From positions 371,723-435,722 of the forward strand of contig NZ_KI632509.1 of assembly GCF_000504245.1 (NCBI RefSeq): DNA of 64,000 nucleotides, read 5' to 3'. The DNA comes from Haloechinothrix halophila YIM 93223 (GTDB taxonomy: Bacteria; Actinomycetota; Actinomycetes; Mycobacteriales; Pseudonocardiaceae). Within the stretch, counting starts at the first letter, position 1. Every line of letters starts with the position of its first letter. Made by a program: the position numbers and the translations under genes. Shown here piece after piece: positions 16,180 to 24,024 of this stretch. The notes beneath the pieces are model-generated. The model saw only the letters and a program-made list of their open reading frames with translations, was not told the origin of the DNA and searched no databases.

Positions 16180-17085
16180 ATGACCCACCCAGCCGCGGTC
16201 GACACGAACACATCCCGGACGTTCAAGCGCGCGTTCGGGGATCTCAGTGCTGGCCTGCGCAGCCGCCAACTGTGGAGTCACCTTGGCTGGCAGGACATCA
16301 GACAGCGCTATCGCCGGTCAGCGCTCGGGCCGTTGTGGATCACGCTCAGCATGGGCATCACCGCGATCGGCCTCGGGATGCTGTACTCGCAGCTCTTCAA
16401 CGCTCCCATCAGCGCGTATGTCCCGTACATCACGACAGGCTTCCTGGTCTGGAACTTCATCATGTCGTCCCTCAACGAGGGATCCAAGACCTTCATCAGG
16501 AACGCCGGACTCGTCAAACACCTGCCTGCCCCACTGACGGTCTACGCGCTGCGCACCACCTGGCGACTGTCGATCATCTTCCTGCACAACCTCGCGGTCT
16601 ACGTCATCGTGATCGCGGTGTTCTTCACCAGCCTGAACCAGCCGTACAAGCTGATCTCCCACGAAGCGGCGATGGAGCACCCCGGGCTCAGCTGGACCTC
16701 CCTGCTCGCGATCCCCGGCCTTGCGTTGTTGCTGATCAACGGCGTGTGGGTGGCGCTGCTGTTCGGGATCATCTCGACCCGGTTCCGGGACGTCCCGCAG
16801 TTCATCGATTCGATCAGCAGCCTGCTCTTCTTCATGACGCCGATCGTGTGGTCCGTCGACACCCTCATCGCGAGATTCGGCGAGGACGCGGGCACCGGCC
16901 CGCGCACGCTGATCTACCAGCTCAATCCGATGTACCACTTCCTGCAAACCGTGCGAGCGCCGCTGATCGGTGGCGAGCAGAGCTGGACGCACTGGTACAT
17001 CGCTCTCGCTGTCACCGTCATCGGCTGGTGCCTCACCCTGGTGGTGTTGCGCAACTACCGTGCCCGCGTCTCGTATTGGGTGTGA
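16180..17085 (+). CDS. wzm: Galactan ABC exporter, permease subunit Wzm
   Basis: The protein (301 residues from this ATG) is the membrane part of an ABC-2-type polysaccharide exporter. It fits the Wzm subunit that moves lipid-linked galactan across the membrane in arabinogalactan synthesis. About six hydrophobic segments are visible, and RYRRSALGPLWITLSMGI near the N-terminus is the usual cytoplasmic entry motif of this family. ISTRFRDVPQFI and the LNPMYHFL segment near the end are further signatures. GGAG lies nine bases before this ATG. An in-frame GTG at 16147 would add 11 residues but lacks a ribosome site. wzt follows after 3 bp and glfT1 after that, confirming the role. Confidence 0.9.
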   Translation: MTHPAAVDTNTSRTFKRAFGDLSAGLRSRQLWSHLGWQDIRQRYRRSALGPLWITLSMGITAIGLGMLYSQLFNAPISAYVPYITTGFLVWNFIMSSLNEGSKTFIRNAGLVKHLPAPLTVYALRTTWRLSIIFLHNLAVYVIVIAVFFTSLNQPYKLISHEAAMEHPGLSWTSLLAIPGLALLLINGVWVALLFGIISTRFRDVPQFIDSISSLLFFMTPIVWSVDTLIARFGEDAGTGPRTLIYQLNPMYHFLQTVRAPLIGGEQSWTHWYIALAVTVIGWCLTLVVLRNYRARVSYWV

Positions 17086-17088
17086 CTC

Positions 17089-18189
17089 ATGGTCAGTATC
17101 GAGGTCAAGAACGCCTACGTCGACTTCCCGATCTTCGACGCGAAGACCCGTTCGCTGAAGAAGCGCATGCTCGGCAAGGTCGGCGGCCACATCGGCATGG
17201 ACAGCAAGGTGCCCGTCATCGAGGCGCTGCACAACATCAACCTTTCGCTGTCAGAGGGAGACCGTGTCGGCCTAGTCGGGCATAATGGCGCGGGCAAGTC
17301 GACGCTGCTGCGGCTGCTGTCCGGGATCTACGAGCCAACAAGGGGCACGGCGAAGATCCGGGGCAGGGTCGCGCCGGTGTTCGACCTCGGTGTCGGCATG
17401 GACAACGAGACGTCCGGCTACGAGAACATCATGGTCCGTGGCCTCTACCTGGGGATGACCCGCAAGCAGATGGAGAAGCGGGTCGACGACATCGCGGATT
17501 TCACCGAGCTGGGTGACTACCTGCAGATGCCGCTGCGCACCTATTCCACCGGTATGCGGGTGCGGCTCGCGCTCGGCGTCGTGACGTCGATCGACCCGGA
17601 GATCCTGCTGCTCGACGAGGGCATCGGTGCGGTCGACGCCGCATTCCTCAAGAAGGCGCGCTCCCGGCTCGTCGACCTGGTCAACCGTTCCGGTCTGCTC
17701 GTCTTCGCCTCCCACCAGGACGGCCTGCTGATGGATCTGTGCAAGTCGGCTGTCTGGATGGACGGTGGACAAGTGAAGCAGCAGGGCTCGGTGCGTGAGG
17801 TACTGACGGAGTACAAGGGCGTAGACCCGTTCGAGAAGCGGGCGGCCCGGCGCGGCATGAAGAAGGGCCCTGGCGGCAAGGGCAAGGGCGGTCCCGGTGC
17901 TGGCGGGCCTGGTGGCAAGGGCGGACCTGGTGGCAGGAAGGGCGCCGGTGCCGGTGGTCCCGGCACTGGCGGTCAGGGCGGTGGCGGCGCTGGCCGCACA
18001 GGCCCTGGGCAAGAGAAAGCCGCAGGCGGTGGCAAGCCTGGTGGCGGTAACTCCGACGGCACCACCCAGCCCAACGCGGACAGCAAGTCCACCGCGAACG
18101 GTGGCGACACCAACTCAGCGGCCGCCAGCAATGCGACGACCGGTAATCCCGCGAGCGCCAGCAACCCCGCGGCTGGCGGTGGCCAGTGA
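17089..18189 (+). CDS. wzt: Galactan ABC exporter, ATPase subunit Wzt, with glycine-rich C-terminal tail
   Basis: The 366-residue protein is the ATPase of the galactan exporter. Walker A is GHNGAGKST (residues 64-72), the signature is STGMR near 153, Walker B is EILLLDEG (171-178) and the switch His is in FASHQ (206-210). The ATPase ends near residue 255. The remaining ~110 residues are Gly/Lys/Pro-rich (KGKGGPGAGGPGGKGGPGG) then Ser/Asn/Ala-rich. This is not the carbohydrate-binding domain seen in some O-antigen Wzt proteins, and the M. tuberculosis counterpart is much shorter. The wzt stop overlaps the glfT1 start by 4 bp (GTGA), so the two are translationally coupled. Confidence 0.9.
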   Translation: MVSIEVKNAYVDFPIFDAKTRSLKKRMLGKVGGHIGMDSKVPVIEALHNINLSLSEGDRVGLVGHNGAGKSTLLRLLSGIYEPTRGTAKIRGRVAPVFDLGVGMDNETSGYENIMVRGLYLGMTRKQMEKRVDDIADFTELGDYLQMPLRTYSTGMRVRLALGVVTSIDPEILLLDEGIGAVDAAFLKKARSRLVDLVNRSGLLVFASHQDGLLMDLCKSAVWMDGGQVKQQGSVREVLTEYKGVDPFEKRAARRGMKKGPGGKGKGGPGAGGPGGKGGPGGRKGAGAGGPGTGGQGGGGAGRTGPGQEKAAGGGKPGGGNSDGTTQPNADSKSTANGGDTNSAAASNATTGNPASASNPAAGGGQ

Positions 18190-19100
18190 CTGAGTCGAGC
18201 GAGCGGCAGGGACTGCCAGCCGCATCAGTGGTAGCGGTCGTCGTCACCCGGCATCGGCGCGAGCTGCTCGCCAACTCGCTCAAGATCATCGCGGCGCAGA
18301 CCCGGCCCGTCGACCACCTCATTGTCGTCGACAACGGCCCGGACGAACCGGCCAAGGACGTCGTCGAGGCCGTGGGTGTGCCGCACACCTATCTGCCGTC
18401 GCACCACAACCTCGGCGGGGCGGGCGGCTTCGCGCTGGGCATGCTGCACGCACTCGCGATGGGCGCGGACTGGGTCTGGTGCGCCGACGACGACGGCAGG
18501 CCAGCCGACGAGCACGTGCTGGAAGTGCTCCTGGACGAGGCGACGTCACGCGACCTTGCCGCGATCTCTCCGATGGTCGTCAACATCGACACCCCGGACC
18601 AGCTCGCGTTCCCACTGCGGCGCGGACTCACGTGGAAGCGCACCTCGGCCGAGCTCGGCGAGGATTTCCTGCCCGGCATCGCCTCGCTGATGAACGGCGC
18701 GCTGTTCCGCGCGTCGACGTTGGACGTCGTCGGGGTGCCCGACCTGCGGCTGTTCTTCCGGGGCGACGAGGTGGAGGTGCACCGGCGGCTGGTGCGCTCC
18801 GGCCTGCCGTTCGGGACGTCGCTGAAGGTGCGCTACCTGCACCCGGACGGCTCAGACGAGTTCAAGCCGATGCTGTGGGGCAAGTTCCACGCGCAGGACC
18901 CGGAGAACGACGTCAAGCGCTACTTCACCTACCGCAACCGGGGCTACCTGCTCTCCCAGCCAGGGATGCGCAAGCTCGGCATGCTCGAGGTCATCCGGTT
19001 CGGGCTGTACTTCATCGGCCACAAGCACAGCCCGCGCGAGTTCCTGCAGTGGCTGCGGCTGGTCCGGCAAGGCCAGCGCGAGCGCTTCTTCCGCTACTGA
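18186..19100 (+). CDS. glfT1: Galactofuranosyltransferase GlfT1
   Basis: The 304-residue GT2-family enzyme should add the first galactofuranose residues to the rhamnosyl-GlcNAc lipid carrier at the start of galactan synthesis, using UDP-Galf. The nucleotide-binding region shows VVVTRHRRELLANSL and VVDNGPDEPAK, and the metal-binding motif is DDD at residues 101-103 (WVWCADDDGRP). PSHHNLGGAGGFALGM is shared with GlfT2. The start is the GTG overlapping the wzt stop. Its position directly after wzm-wzt resembles the M. tuberculosis locus (Rv3781-Rv3783), although the order wzm-wzt-glfT1 differs from wzt-glfT1-wzm there. It is convergent with glfT2. Confidence 0.92.
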   Translation: MTESSERQGLPAASVVAVVVTRHRRELLANSLKIIAAQTRPVDHLIVVDNGPDEPAKDVVEAVGVPHTYLPSHHNLGGAGGFALGMLHALAMGADWVWCADDDGRPADEHVLEVLLDEATSRDLAAISPMVVNIDTPDQLAFPLRRGLTWKRTSAELGEDFLPGIASLMNGALFRASTLDVVGVPDLRLFFRGDEVEVHRRLVRSGLPFGTSLKVRYLHPDGSDEFKPMLWGKFHAQDPENDVKRYFTYRNRGYLLSQPGMRKLGMLEVIRFGLYFIGHKHSPREFLQWLRLVRQGQRERFFRY

Positions 19101-19447
19101 GTCCTGGGTGTCCTGGGAATGTTGCACGCCCATCTCTGCATAACGGACAAAATTTCGTCACAGCCCCAGGAGCCTGGCCTCCTGCCCCTGCCATGACAGC
19201 GCGGGTCGCCGCGTCAGCGACGACCCGCGTTCGTGTGTCCGTTTTGTGTTTATCGCGAAGGCTGCTGAGTGGATCTTGAGGCGTCGTGGCGATACGTATC
19301 GCCAAACGGCATCAAGATCATCCTAGAGCCAACCAGCGCGAGCAGCGACAGGCATAGCCGGGCCGCAGCGTGCCCGGCCACAAAGGCCCGGCCGCAGCGC
19401 GCCGAGCCCCGGCCGCAGATCCGCGACGCCGCCGCGTCAAGCCCGGC
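19101..19447. other. Intergenic region between convergent glfT1 and glfT2
   Basis: About 350 bp between two convergent genes. It contains copy 2 of the 48-bp palindrome family (19272-19319) and a stretch of GC-rich short repeats (CCGGCCGCAG-like at 19363, 19389 and 19412) just past the palindrome. No gene is seen. A separate terminator for either gene is not obvious; the palindrome could serve both. Confidence 0.5.
19272..19319. repeat. 48-bp palindrome, copy 2 (imperfect)
   Basis: It has the same length and the same outer sequence (GATCTTGA ... CATCAAGATC) as the element at 13299-13346. The left and right arms pair at 19 of 24 positions. The centre is GATACGTATC instead of GATCCGGATC; both centres are self-complementary, so the change is compensated on both sides. 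It lies between the ends of convergent glfT1 and glfT2. Confidence 0.8.
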
Positions 19448-21451
19448 TCACAGCCGGTACAGGCGCTGCCAGTTCTCCCTGCTGGTCAGCTTCGGCATCG
19501 CCTTCTTGTACTGCTCCCGCACGACGGGGCCTTCCTTGCGCAGACGGCGGAGCAGCTTGAAGCCACGCTTGGCCAGCCGGATCGTCTCCTTCTTGTCGTA
19601 CTTGCGCAGCCGCACACCTTCCTGCGACATGTCGGTGACGACGGCGGTTTCGAACAGCGCAACGTGCCACCACTGCGCGTCCGAGACCGGGATCTGGCCG
19701 ATCTTGTAGCGGTGCTTGCCGCGCAGCTTGTCGATGATCCGCTTGATCATCACCAGGTTCTTCCTGGTCGGCGTGGGACCCGCGTTGACGATGGCGATCC
19801 GGTTCGAGCCGACACCCGGCACCTCAATGGCGTCGTGGCGCTTCGACTCCGGGTAGTGCGATCGCAGCTCGCGGATCTCCTGCATCGCCTTGACGCCGCC
19901 GTCGTGCAGGACGTCCGGCCCTTCGAGGAAGTCCTCGACCGCCTTGAACAGCGTCGCGGTAAGCGCGTACTGCATGCCGAGGAGGTACCGGATCATGTGC
20001 CCCGCCACCGTCTTGGCAAGCAGGTTGATGTCGAAGGGCGTATGCAGCGCCGCGGTGATCATGGCGTTACGCAGGTTGAAGTAGCGGTGCCACTCATCCC
20101 AGTCCTTCCAGTGGAAGTCCGCGTGCCAAACACCGGCGCCGGGCAGCGTGACGGTGCGGAAGCCCTTCGACTTCACACGGAAGCCGTACTCCTGGTCGTC
20201 CCACTGGAAGAAGAACGGCAGCGGGTACCCGCACTTCGCGACGATTTCGTACGGGATGAGGCAGGCCCACCAGCCGTTGTAGGCGCCGTCGACGCGACGC
20301 TCCTGCTGCCTGGGTTTGCCGGTCCGGGGATCAATGCGCAGCATGTCGGCGCGAGCGAGCGCGTGCTTGACGACCTGGCCGGTCTCCAGCGTGTTCGGCA
20401 GCGCGTACTCAGCACTCCGGTGCAGCTGATGCGGATGCAGCAGGTTCAGCATCTGACCACCGATGATGGCGGGCGCGGCGGAACGGTTGGAGAACGCGGT
20501 CAGCCGGACGATGATGTCGGGCTCAAGCAGCACGTCGTCGTCCATGAACAGCACGTTGGCGTGCTCGGTCTCGGTGTGGCTCGCGACCTCGTAGAGGCCA
20601 CGGGTGAAGCCGCCAGCGCCGCCGAGGTTGGGCTGCTGGATGTACTCCAGCTTGGCGCCGAGGTCCGTGGCGACCTCCGCGAAGCCATCGCGCGAGTCGA
20701 CCGTGTCGTTGCCCTGGTCGGCGACATAGATGACGTCGAGCGTCTCCATCGAGTCGATGTCGTCTGCCAGCGCGCGCAGGTTGGACAGGCAGTCATCGGC
20801 GCGGTTCATCGTGCAGATGGTCACCGCGGTCGGCCGGATCTTCTCCGGCGCGTCGACAGTCCAGCGCACATTCTCGACCGTCAGGGACTCGCCGGAGCCG
20901 GTCTCGATCTCCAGCCACATCGCGCCGCCGTCGAAGAACTTGTCGATCTTCGTGTCCAGCGTGACCCGCTGGGCCGCGGCATCCTCCAGCACACAGGAGG
21001 TGACCCGGCGCGGCTCGCCCTCGTAGTCCGATGCCGCGATGAAGACGCTGCCGCTGCCGGTGACGGTCAGCTCGACCGTCACCTCCCGTGCGGTCGTCCA
21101 GCGCTGCCAGTAGGACGCGGGGAACCTGCCGAAGTAGGTGTTGGTGGCGACCTTGGCGTTCGGACCGACCGTCATGGTGTGGCGGGTGCGGGAGACGATG
21201 CCCTTGCTGTGTTCGGACACCTTCGCGTAGAGGTCCCGGCTCACTAGGTCGGACGGCCCGACGAACAGGCCACGCTGGGCCAGCAGGCGTCCGTGCGACA
21301 CATGCTCGGCGAGTATGGGCTCGTTGTCCGCCTTGGCCTTCGCCAGATCATCGGCGGTCGCCGTTACGGAATGACCATTGGCCGATTCGGTCTGCGTAGC
21401 CTCGGCCACGTCCTCGGCCTTCTTACTCTCCGGAACTGTATTGCCGGACAT
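19448..21451 (-). CDS. glfT2: Galactofuranosyltransferase GlfT2
   Basis: The 667-residue enzyme should polymerise galactan with alternating beta-1,5 and beta-1,6 galactofuranose units. Conserved active-site residues are visible: the DDD metal motif at 304-306 (LFMDDDVLL), the WDDQE motif at 417-421 with the catalytic Asp, and H443 (VWHADF). They match D256/D258, D371/D372 and H396 of the M. tuberculosis enzyme with a constant shift of 47-48, so this protein has an N-terminal extension of about 47 residues, which is acidic and Thr/Ala-rich. An N-terminal beta-rich domain and a C-terminal helical part are as in the family. Unlike in mycobacteria it is separated from glf. Confidence 0.95.
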   Translation of the reverse strand: MSGNTVPESKKAEDVAEATQTESANGHSVTATADDLAKAKADNEPILAEHVSHGRLLAQRGLFVGPSDLVSRDLYAKVSEHSKGIVSRTRHTMTVGPNAKVATNTYFGRFPASYWQRWTTAREVTVELTVTGSGSVFIAASDYEGEPRRVTSCVLEDAAAQRVTLDTKIDKFFDGGAMWLEIETGSGESLTVENVRWTVDAPEKIRPTAVTICTMNRADDCLSNLRALADDIDSMETLDVIYVADQGNDTVDSRDGFAEVATDLGAKLEYIQQPNLGGAGGFTRGLYEVASHTETEHANVLFMDDDVLLEPDIIVRLTAFSNRSAAPAIIGGQMLNLLHPHQLHRSAEYALPNTLETGQVVKHALARADMLRIDPRTGKPRQQERRVDGAYNGWWACLIPYEIVAKCGYPLPFFFQWDDQEYGFRVKSKGFRTVTLPGAGVWHADFHWKDWDEWHRYFNLRNAMITAALHTPFDINLLAKTVAGHMIRYLLGMQYALTATLFKAVEDFLEGPDVLHDGGVKAMQEIRELRSHYPESKRHDAIEVPGVGSNRIAIVNAGPTPTRKNLVMIKRIIDKLRGKHRYKIGQIPVSDAQWWHVALFETAVVTDMSQEGVRLRKYDKKETIRLAKRGFKLLRRLRKEGPVVREQYKKAMPKLTSRENWQRLYRL

Positions 21452-21545
21452 CGCGCCTCATTCCTGAATACTGTCTGCCATGCAACGCGGGGCTTCGGTT
21501 CGCGAGGCCAAGGTACATGGTGCGATTTCCCCGCCTTCACCTACA

Positions 21546-22046
21546 TCAGCCACGTAGCGAATCTTTACTTTCTACTGACCGATCTGTTTGCTTCGAGCGT
21601 TCTCGAAACACGACGAGCCGGAGCATGATGAAGTTGATCGTCGTGGCCGTTCCTTGCGAGATTACCCAAGCGATGTCTTCGCGCCACTCAGTTGTTGGCA
21701 ACGTGTGCAATAACGTGGAGTTGACACCGACCGCGACCGTGAACGTCGAGCCATAGAGAATCATGAAGCTGCTGAGTTGGCGGATACCGCCGGTGGCGTC
21801 GAAGGTGAACCGCTTGTTGAGCGCGTAGGCCGTCGTCGTGCCAACGATGAAACTGATGCCCCGCGCGACATCGACCCACGGTGAGATGTCCATGCCGAAT
21901 GCGAGCAGCGCCTTGTAGGTGCCGAAATCGAGCACGGCGCAGAACACGCCGACGATCCCGAAACGGATCAACTGCGCAAAGATTGATCGAGAACCGGTGT
22001 CGCGCTCCGAAATCCCCGATCCACTCGCCACGGATTCTGCCACCAC
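21546..22046 (-). CDS. GtrA-family membrane protein (Rv3789-like)
   Basis: The 166-residue protein has four predicted transmembrane helices and the GtrA/DPMS-like motifs IRFGIVGVFCAVLDFGTYKALL near the start and GTTTAYALNKRFTFDATGG in the middle. GtrA proteins handle polyprenyl-linked sugars at the membrane. The arabinogalactan-locus member in M. tuberculosis, Rv3789, has been proposed as a decaprenyl-phosphoryl-arabinose flippase or as an anchor for arabinosyltransferases. The GTG start is preceded by AAGG at good spacing. It lies upstream of glfT2 on the same strand with 94 bp between them, so co-transcription is possible. Confidence 0.88.
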   Translation of the reverse strand: MVAESVASGSGISERDTGSRSIFAQLIRFGIVGVFCAVLDFGTYKALLAFGMDISPWVDVARGISFIVGTTTAYALNKRFTFDATGGIRQLSSFMILYGSTFTVAVGVNSTLLHTLPTTEWREDIAWVISQGTATTINFIMLRLVVFRERSKQTDRSVESKDSLRG

Positions 22047-22228
22047 CGCTTTACCTTTTCATTGCACTCTCTTTGACCGAACATGGTCTGCTTCCGGCCC
22101 CGGTCGTCTGCACAGTCTAAACGCGGTACCCATTCAGGTCGCCAGGAGACGGCGGAGGAGCCCTGAATAGCACAGGCGCACCCAGCGACGTCGCCAGGTG
22201 CGCTGCTCAGGCCCATCGGCCGCTGCGG

Positions 22229-23455
22229 CTAATCCTTGTGGGGGTGGAGCTTCCGGTATACGTCGAGCATGCGCCCAACCACGCGGGACTGCTCGCCTAA
22301 TTCGACGACGCAGCGCTTCACTCGTTCCCTCGGCGGCAGGTTCCGATGCTCCCGTAGAGACGCCCAGGCCCGTGCCGCCATACGCTCCTTGGTCTGACGC
22401 CGCTTGCGCTCCTCGGCGAGTTCACCGCGTGTCTTGCGCAAGTCATCGTGCAGTTCGCTGATGTGCAACATCAGACCGGCGATGCCGTCGACGGCAGCGG
22501 GGACGAGGTCCGACGAAGTGAATGCGTCATCACGTTGCGTGTTCACGCCTCGCAGCTCATTCAGGTCGCCGACGATCTCACAACCGCAGTCCTTGATATC
22601 GGATATCAGCTGCTCGGCGTACCGCTCGACCTCCTCTCCCCACTGCTCGGGCACACGAATCGATGTCTTCTCGCCGCGGGGAGCCAGGATGCTGTGAGCG
22701 AGGATCTCACGAGTAACGCCGATCCGATGCCACTCGGGAAAATCGACCGGCATGAGTTCGTTCGCACGCCGCAGGACCTCGGCTCCTTCGACGCCGAGTG
22801 ACACGTTCGACTGCACGTCCGTGTCCACGTCGTCCGGCGAGATCCCAAGCACCGAACAGAACCGATGCCACAGCAGGTCAGGATCGGCATCACGCTGTGG
22901 AAGTGTCATGACGTGCATCTGACTGCTAGGGACCGCCGATCCCCATCGGCGCAGCACGTCGCCCACGCCGTGAACCTGCCAGTACCACCCTTTGCCTCGG
23001 GAGCCGAGCGTGTCCGCGAGCCAGCGGTCGAAGGTACGACGATCGCCATGCTTGACATGTTCCTGCCACTCGGCCGACAGCAGCCCCGCCGGCTCCCTCG
23101 TGGCGTAAATCACATGCACGTCAGCGAACTCGAACGAGGAGACGGCACGCTCCACCTCCTCAACGGTGCACGCCGCTAGGCGCTCGTCGGAGACGACGGC
23201 GATCTTGCGACCCGACTTCCGGATCTTCTCCACCATCGCGTCCCATGCGCCGTCCCAGCTAGGAGCTGGGTGACCTGGCTCCTGTTGCACACCACGCAGG
23301 TCATAACCCGCCCGGAAGTGGTGTAGCGGCCTCGAGCCGGGTACGAACACCCCGCGTGACGCCAACAGGCCACGATTCGCGAAGAAAATCCGTTGCAAGT
23401 ACGTCGTGCCTGTCTTGGGGGCACCGACGTGCAGGAATACAACACGCCTGCTCAT
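22229..23455 (-). CDS. Sulfotransferase-like protein 1
   Basis: The 408-residue protein opens with VVFLHVGAPKTGTTYLQRIF. This PKTGTTYLQ loop is the 5'-phosphosulfate-binding motif of the sulfotransferase fold, which binds PAPS. YATREPAGLLSAEWQEH (about residues 120-137) is the region that contacts the 3'-phosphate in related enzymes. The C-terminal third (GDLNELRG, then PAAVDGIAGLM and a charged coiled coil) is shared with two paralogues at 26015 and 28805. The start is uncertain: ATG 23455 fits the family best, but no ribosome site is seen. The gene sits between gtrA and a coiled-coil gene. The acceptor is unknown; a wall or surface glycan is suggested by location only. Confidence 0.72.
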   Translation of the reverse strand: MSRRVVFLHVGAPKTGTTYLQRIFFANRGLLASRGVFVPGSRPLHHFRAGYDLRGVQQEPGHPAPSWDGAWDAMVEKIRKSGRKIAVVSDERLAACTVEEVERAVSSFEFADVHVIYATREPAGLLSAEWQEHVKHGDRRTFDRWLADTLGSRGKGWYWQVHGVGDVLRRWGSAVPSSQMHVMTLPQRDADPDLLWHRFCSVLGISPDDVDTDVQSNVSLGVEGAEVLRRANELMPVDFPEWHRIGVTREILAHSILAPRGEKTSIRVPEQWGEEVERYAEQLISDIKDCGCEIVGDLNELRGVNTQRDDAFTSSDLVPAAVDGIAGLMLHISELHDDLRKTRGELAEERKRRQTKERMAARAWASLREHRNLPPRERVKRCVVELGEQSRVVGRMLDVYRKLHPHKD

Positions 23456-23685
23456 GACGCAGAACATTACATGAGCCACACAGAGCGACCGACACCGAGC
23501 CTTGGCACGCCTAACCGTCGGTAGCTTCGGGAACGACAAGTACCGCACCAGCCGGAGACGACAAACGCCGGGCAGCCCGTCGCTGGCTTGCCCGGCATTC
23601 TTGCCTTGTTAACGAGAGTGGTCTTGTACTGGATTCGCTCCGTGAGCAGTGCGGTAACGGACACTGCTTCACTGATCAAAGCGTG

Positions 23686-24024
23686 CTAGAAGCTGTCCTT
23701 GTAGCGGGTAAGAACTTCCTTGAGCCGGTCGTCGTCACGGTTGGCGGCTGGCAGCAGGACCTCCTGGACGATGTCGGTCACTTCCGCGACATGCCGGTTG
23801 AGTCGACGTGTTTCCTGGACCTCGGCTTCCAGGCGTGCGACTCGATTACGAAGCGCCTGCGTTTGCTGCGTAGCTTTGGTCGCGCGTTGCTGCGCCTGCT
23901 GCATTTCTGCGCGCAGTCGTGGCACTTCCGCACGCAGTCGTGACGCGTCGGAGATCGAAGCCATTACCGTCGGGGCGAGTCGATCGGCGAAGCGGCGACC
24001 AGCGGCCCTGATCTGCCGTATCAC
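23686..24024 (-). CDS. Small coiled-coil protein coupled to the LicD-methyltransferase gene
   Basis: The 112-residue product is mostly a coiled coil with heptad-like Leu/Val/Ala spacing (RLRAEVPRLRAEMQQAQQRA; LRNRVARLEAEVQETRRL) and no transmembrane segment. The last ~30 residues are charged and end in RYKDSF. A GTG at 24024 overlaps the stop codon of the upstream gene by 4 bp (GTGA) and has GAGGTGG five bases before it, so translational coupling is likely. An ATG at 24051 would give a longer overlap and is less likely. Its coiled coil recalls the C-terminal coiled tails of the sulfotransferase-like proteins, so it may bind one of them. This is an inference. Confidence 0.6.
   Translation of the reverse strand: MIRQIRAAGRRFADRLAPTVMASISDASRLRAEVPRLRAEMQQAQQRATKATQQTQALRNRVARLEAEVQETRRLNRHVAEVTDIVQEVLLPAANRDDDRLKEVLTRYKDSF

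Noticed and set aside
13299-19319. Insertion sequence at the 48-bp palindromes
   Set aside because: No transposase frame lies nearby and no target-site duplication is visible, so only a short repeat is claimed.
19370-21247. 625-residue plus-strand frame across glfT2
   Set aside because: It is a high-GC shadow, since glfT2 on the minus strand has conserved catalytic residues throughout.
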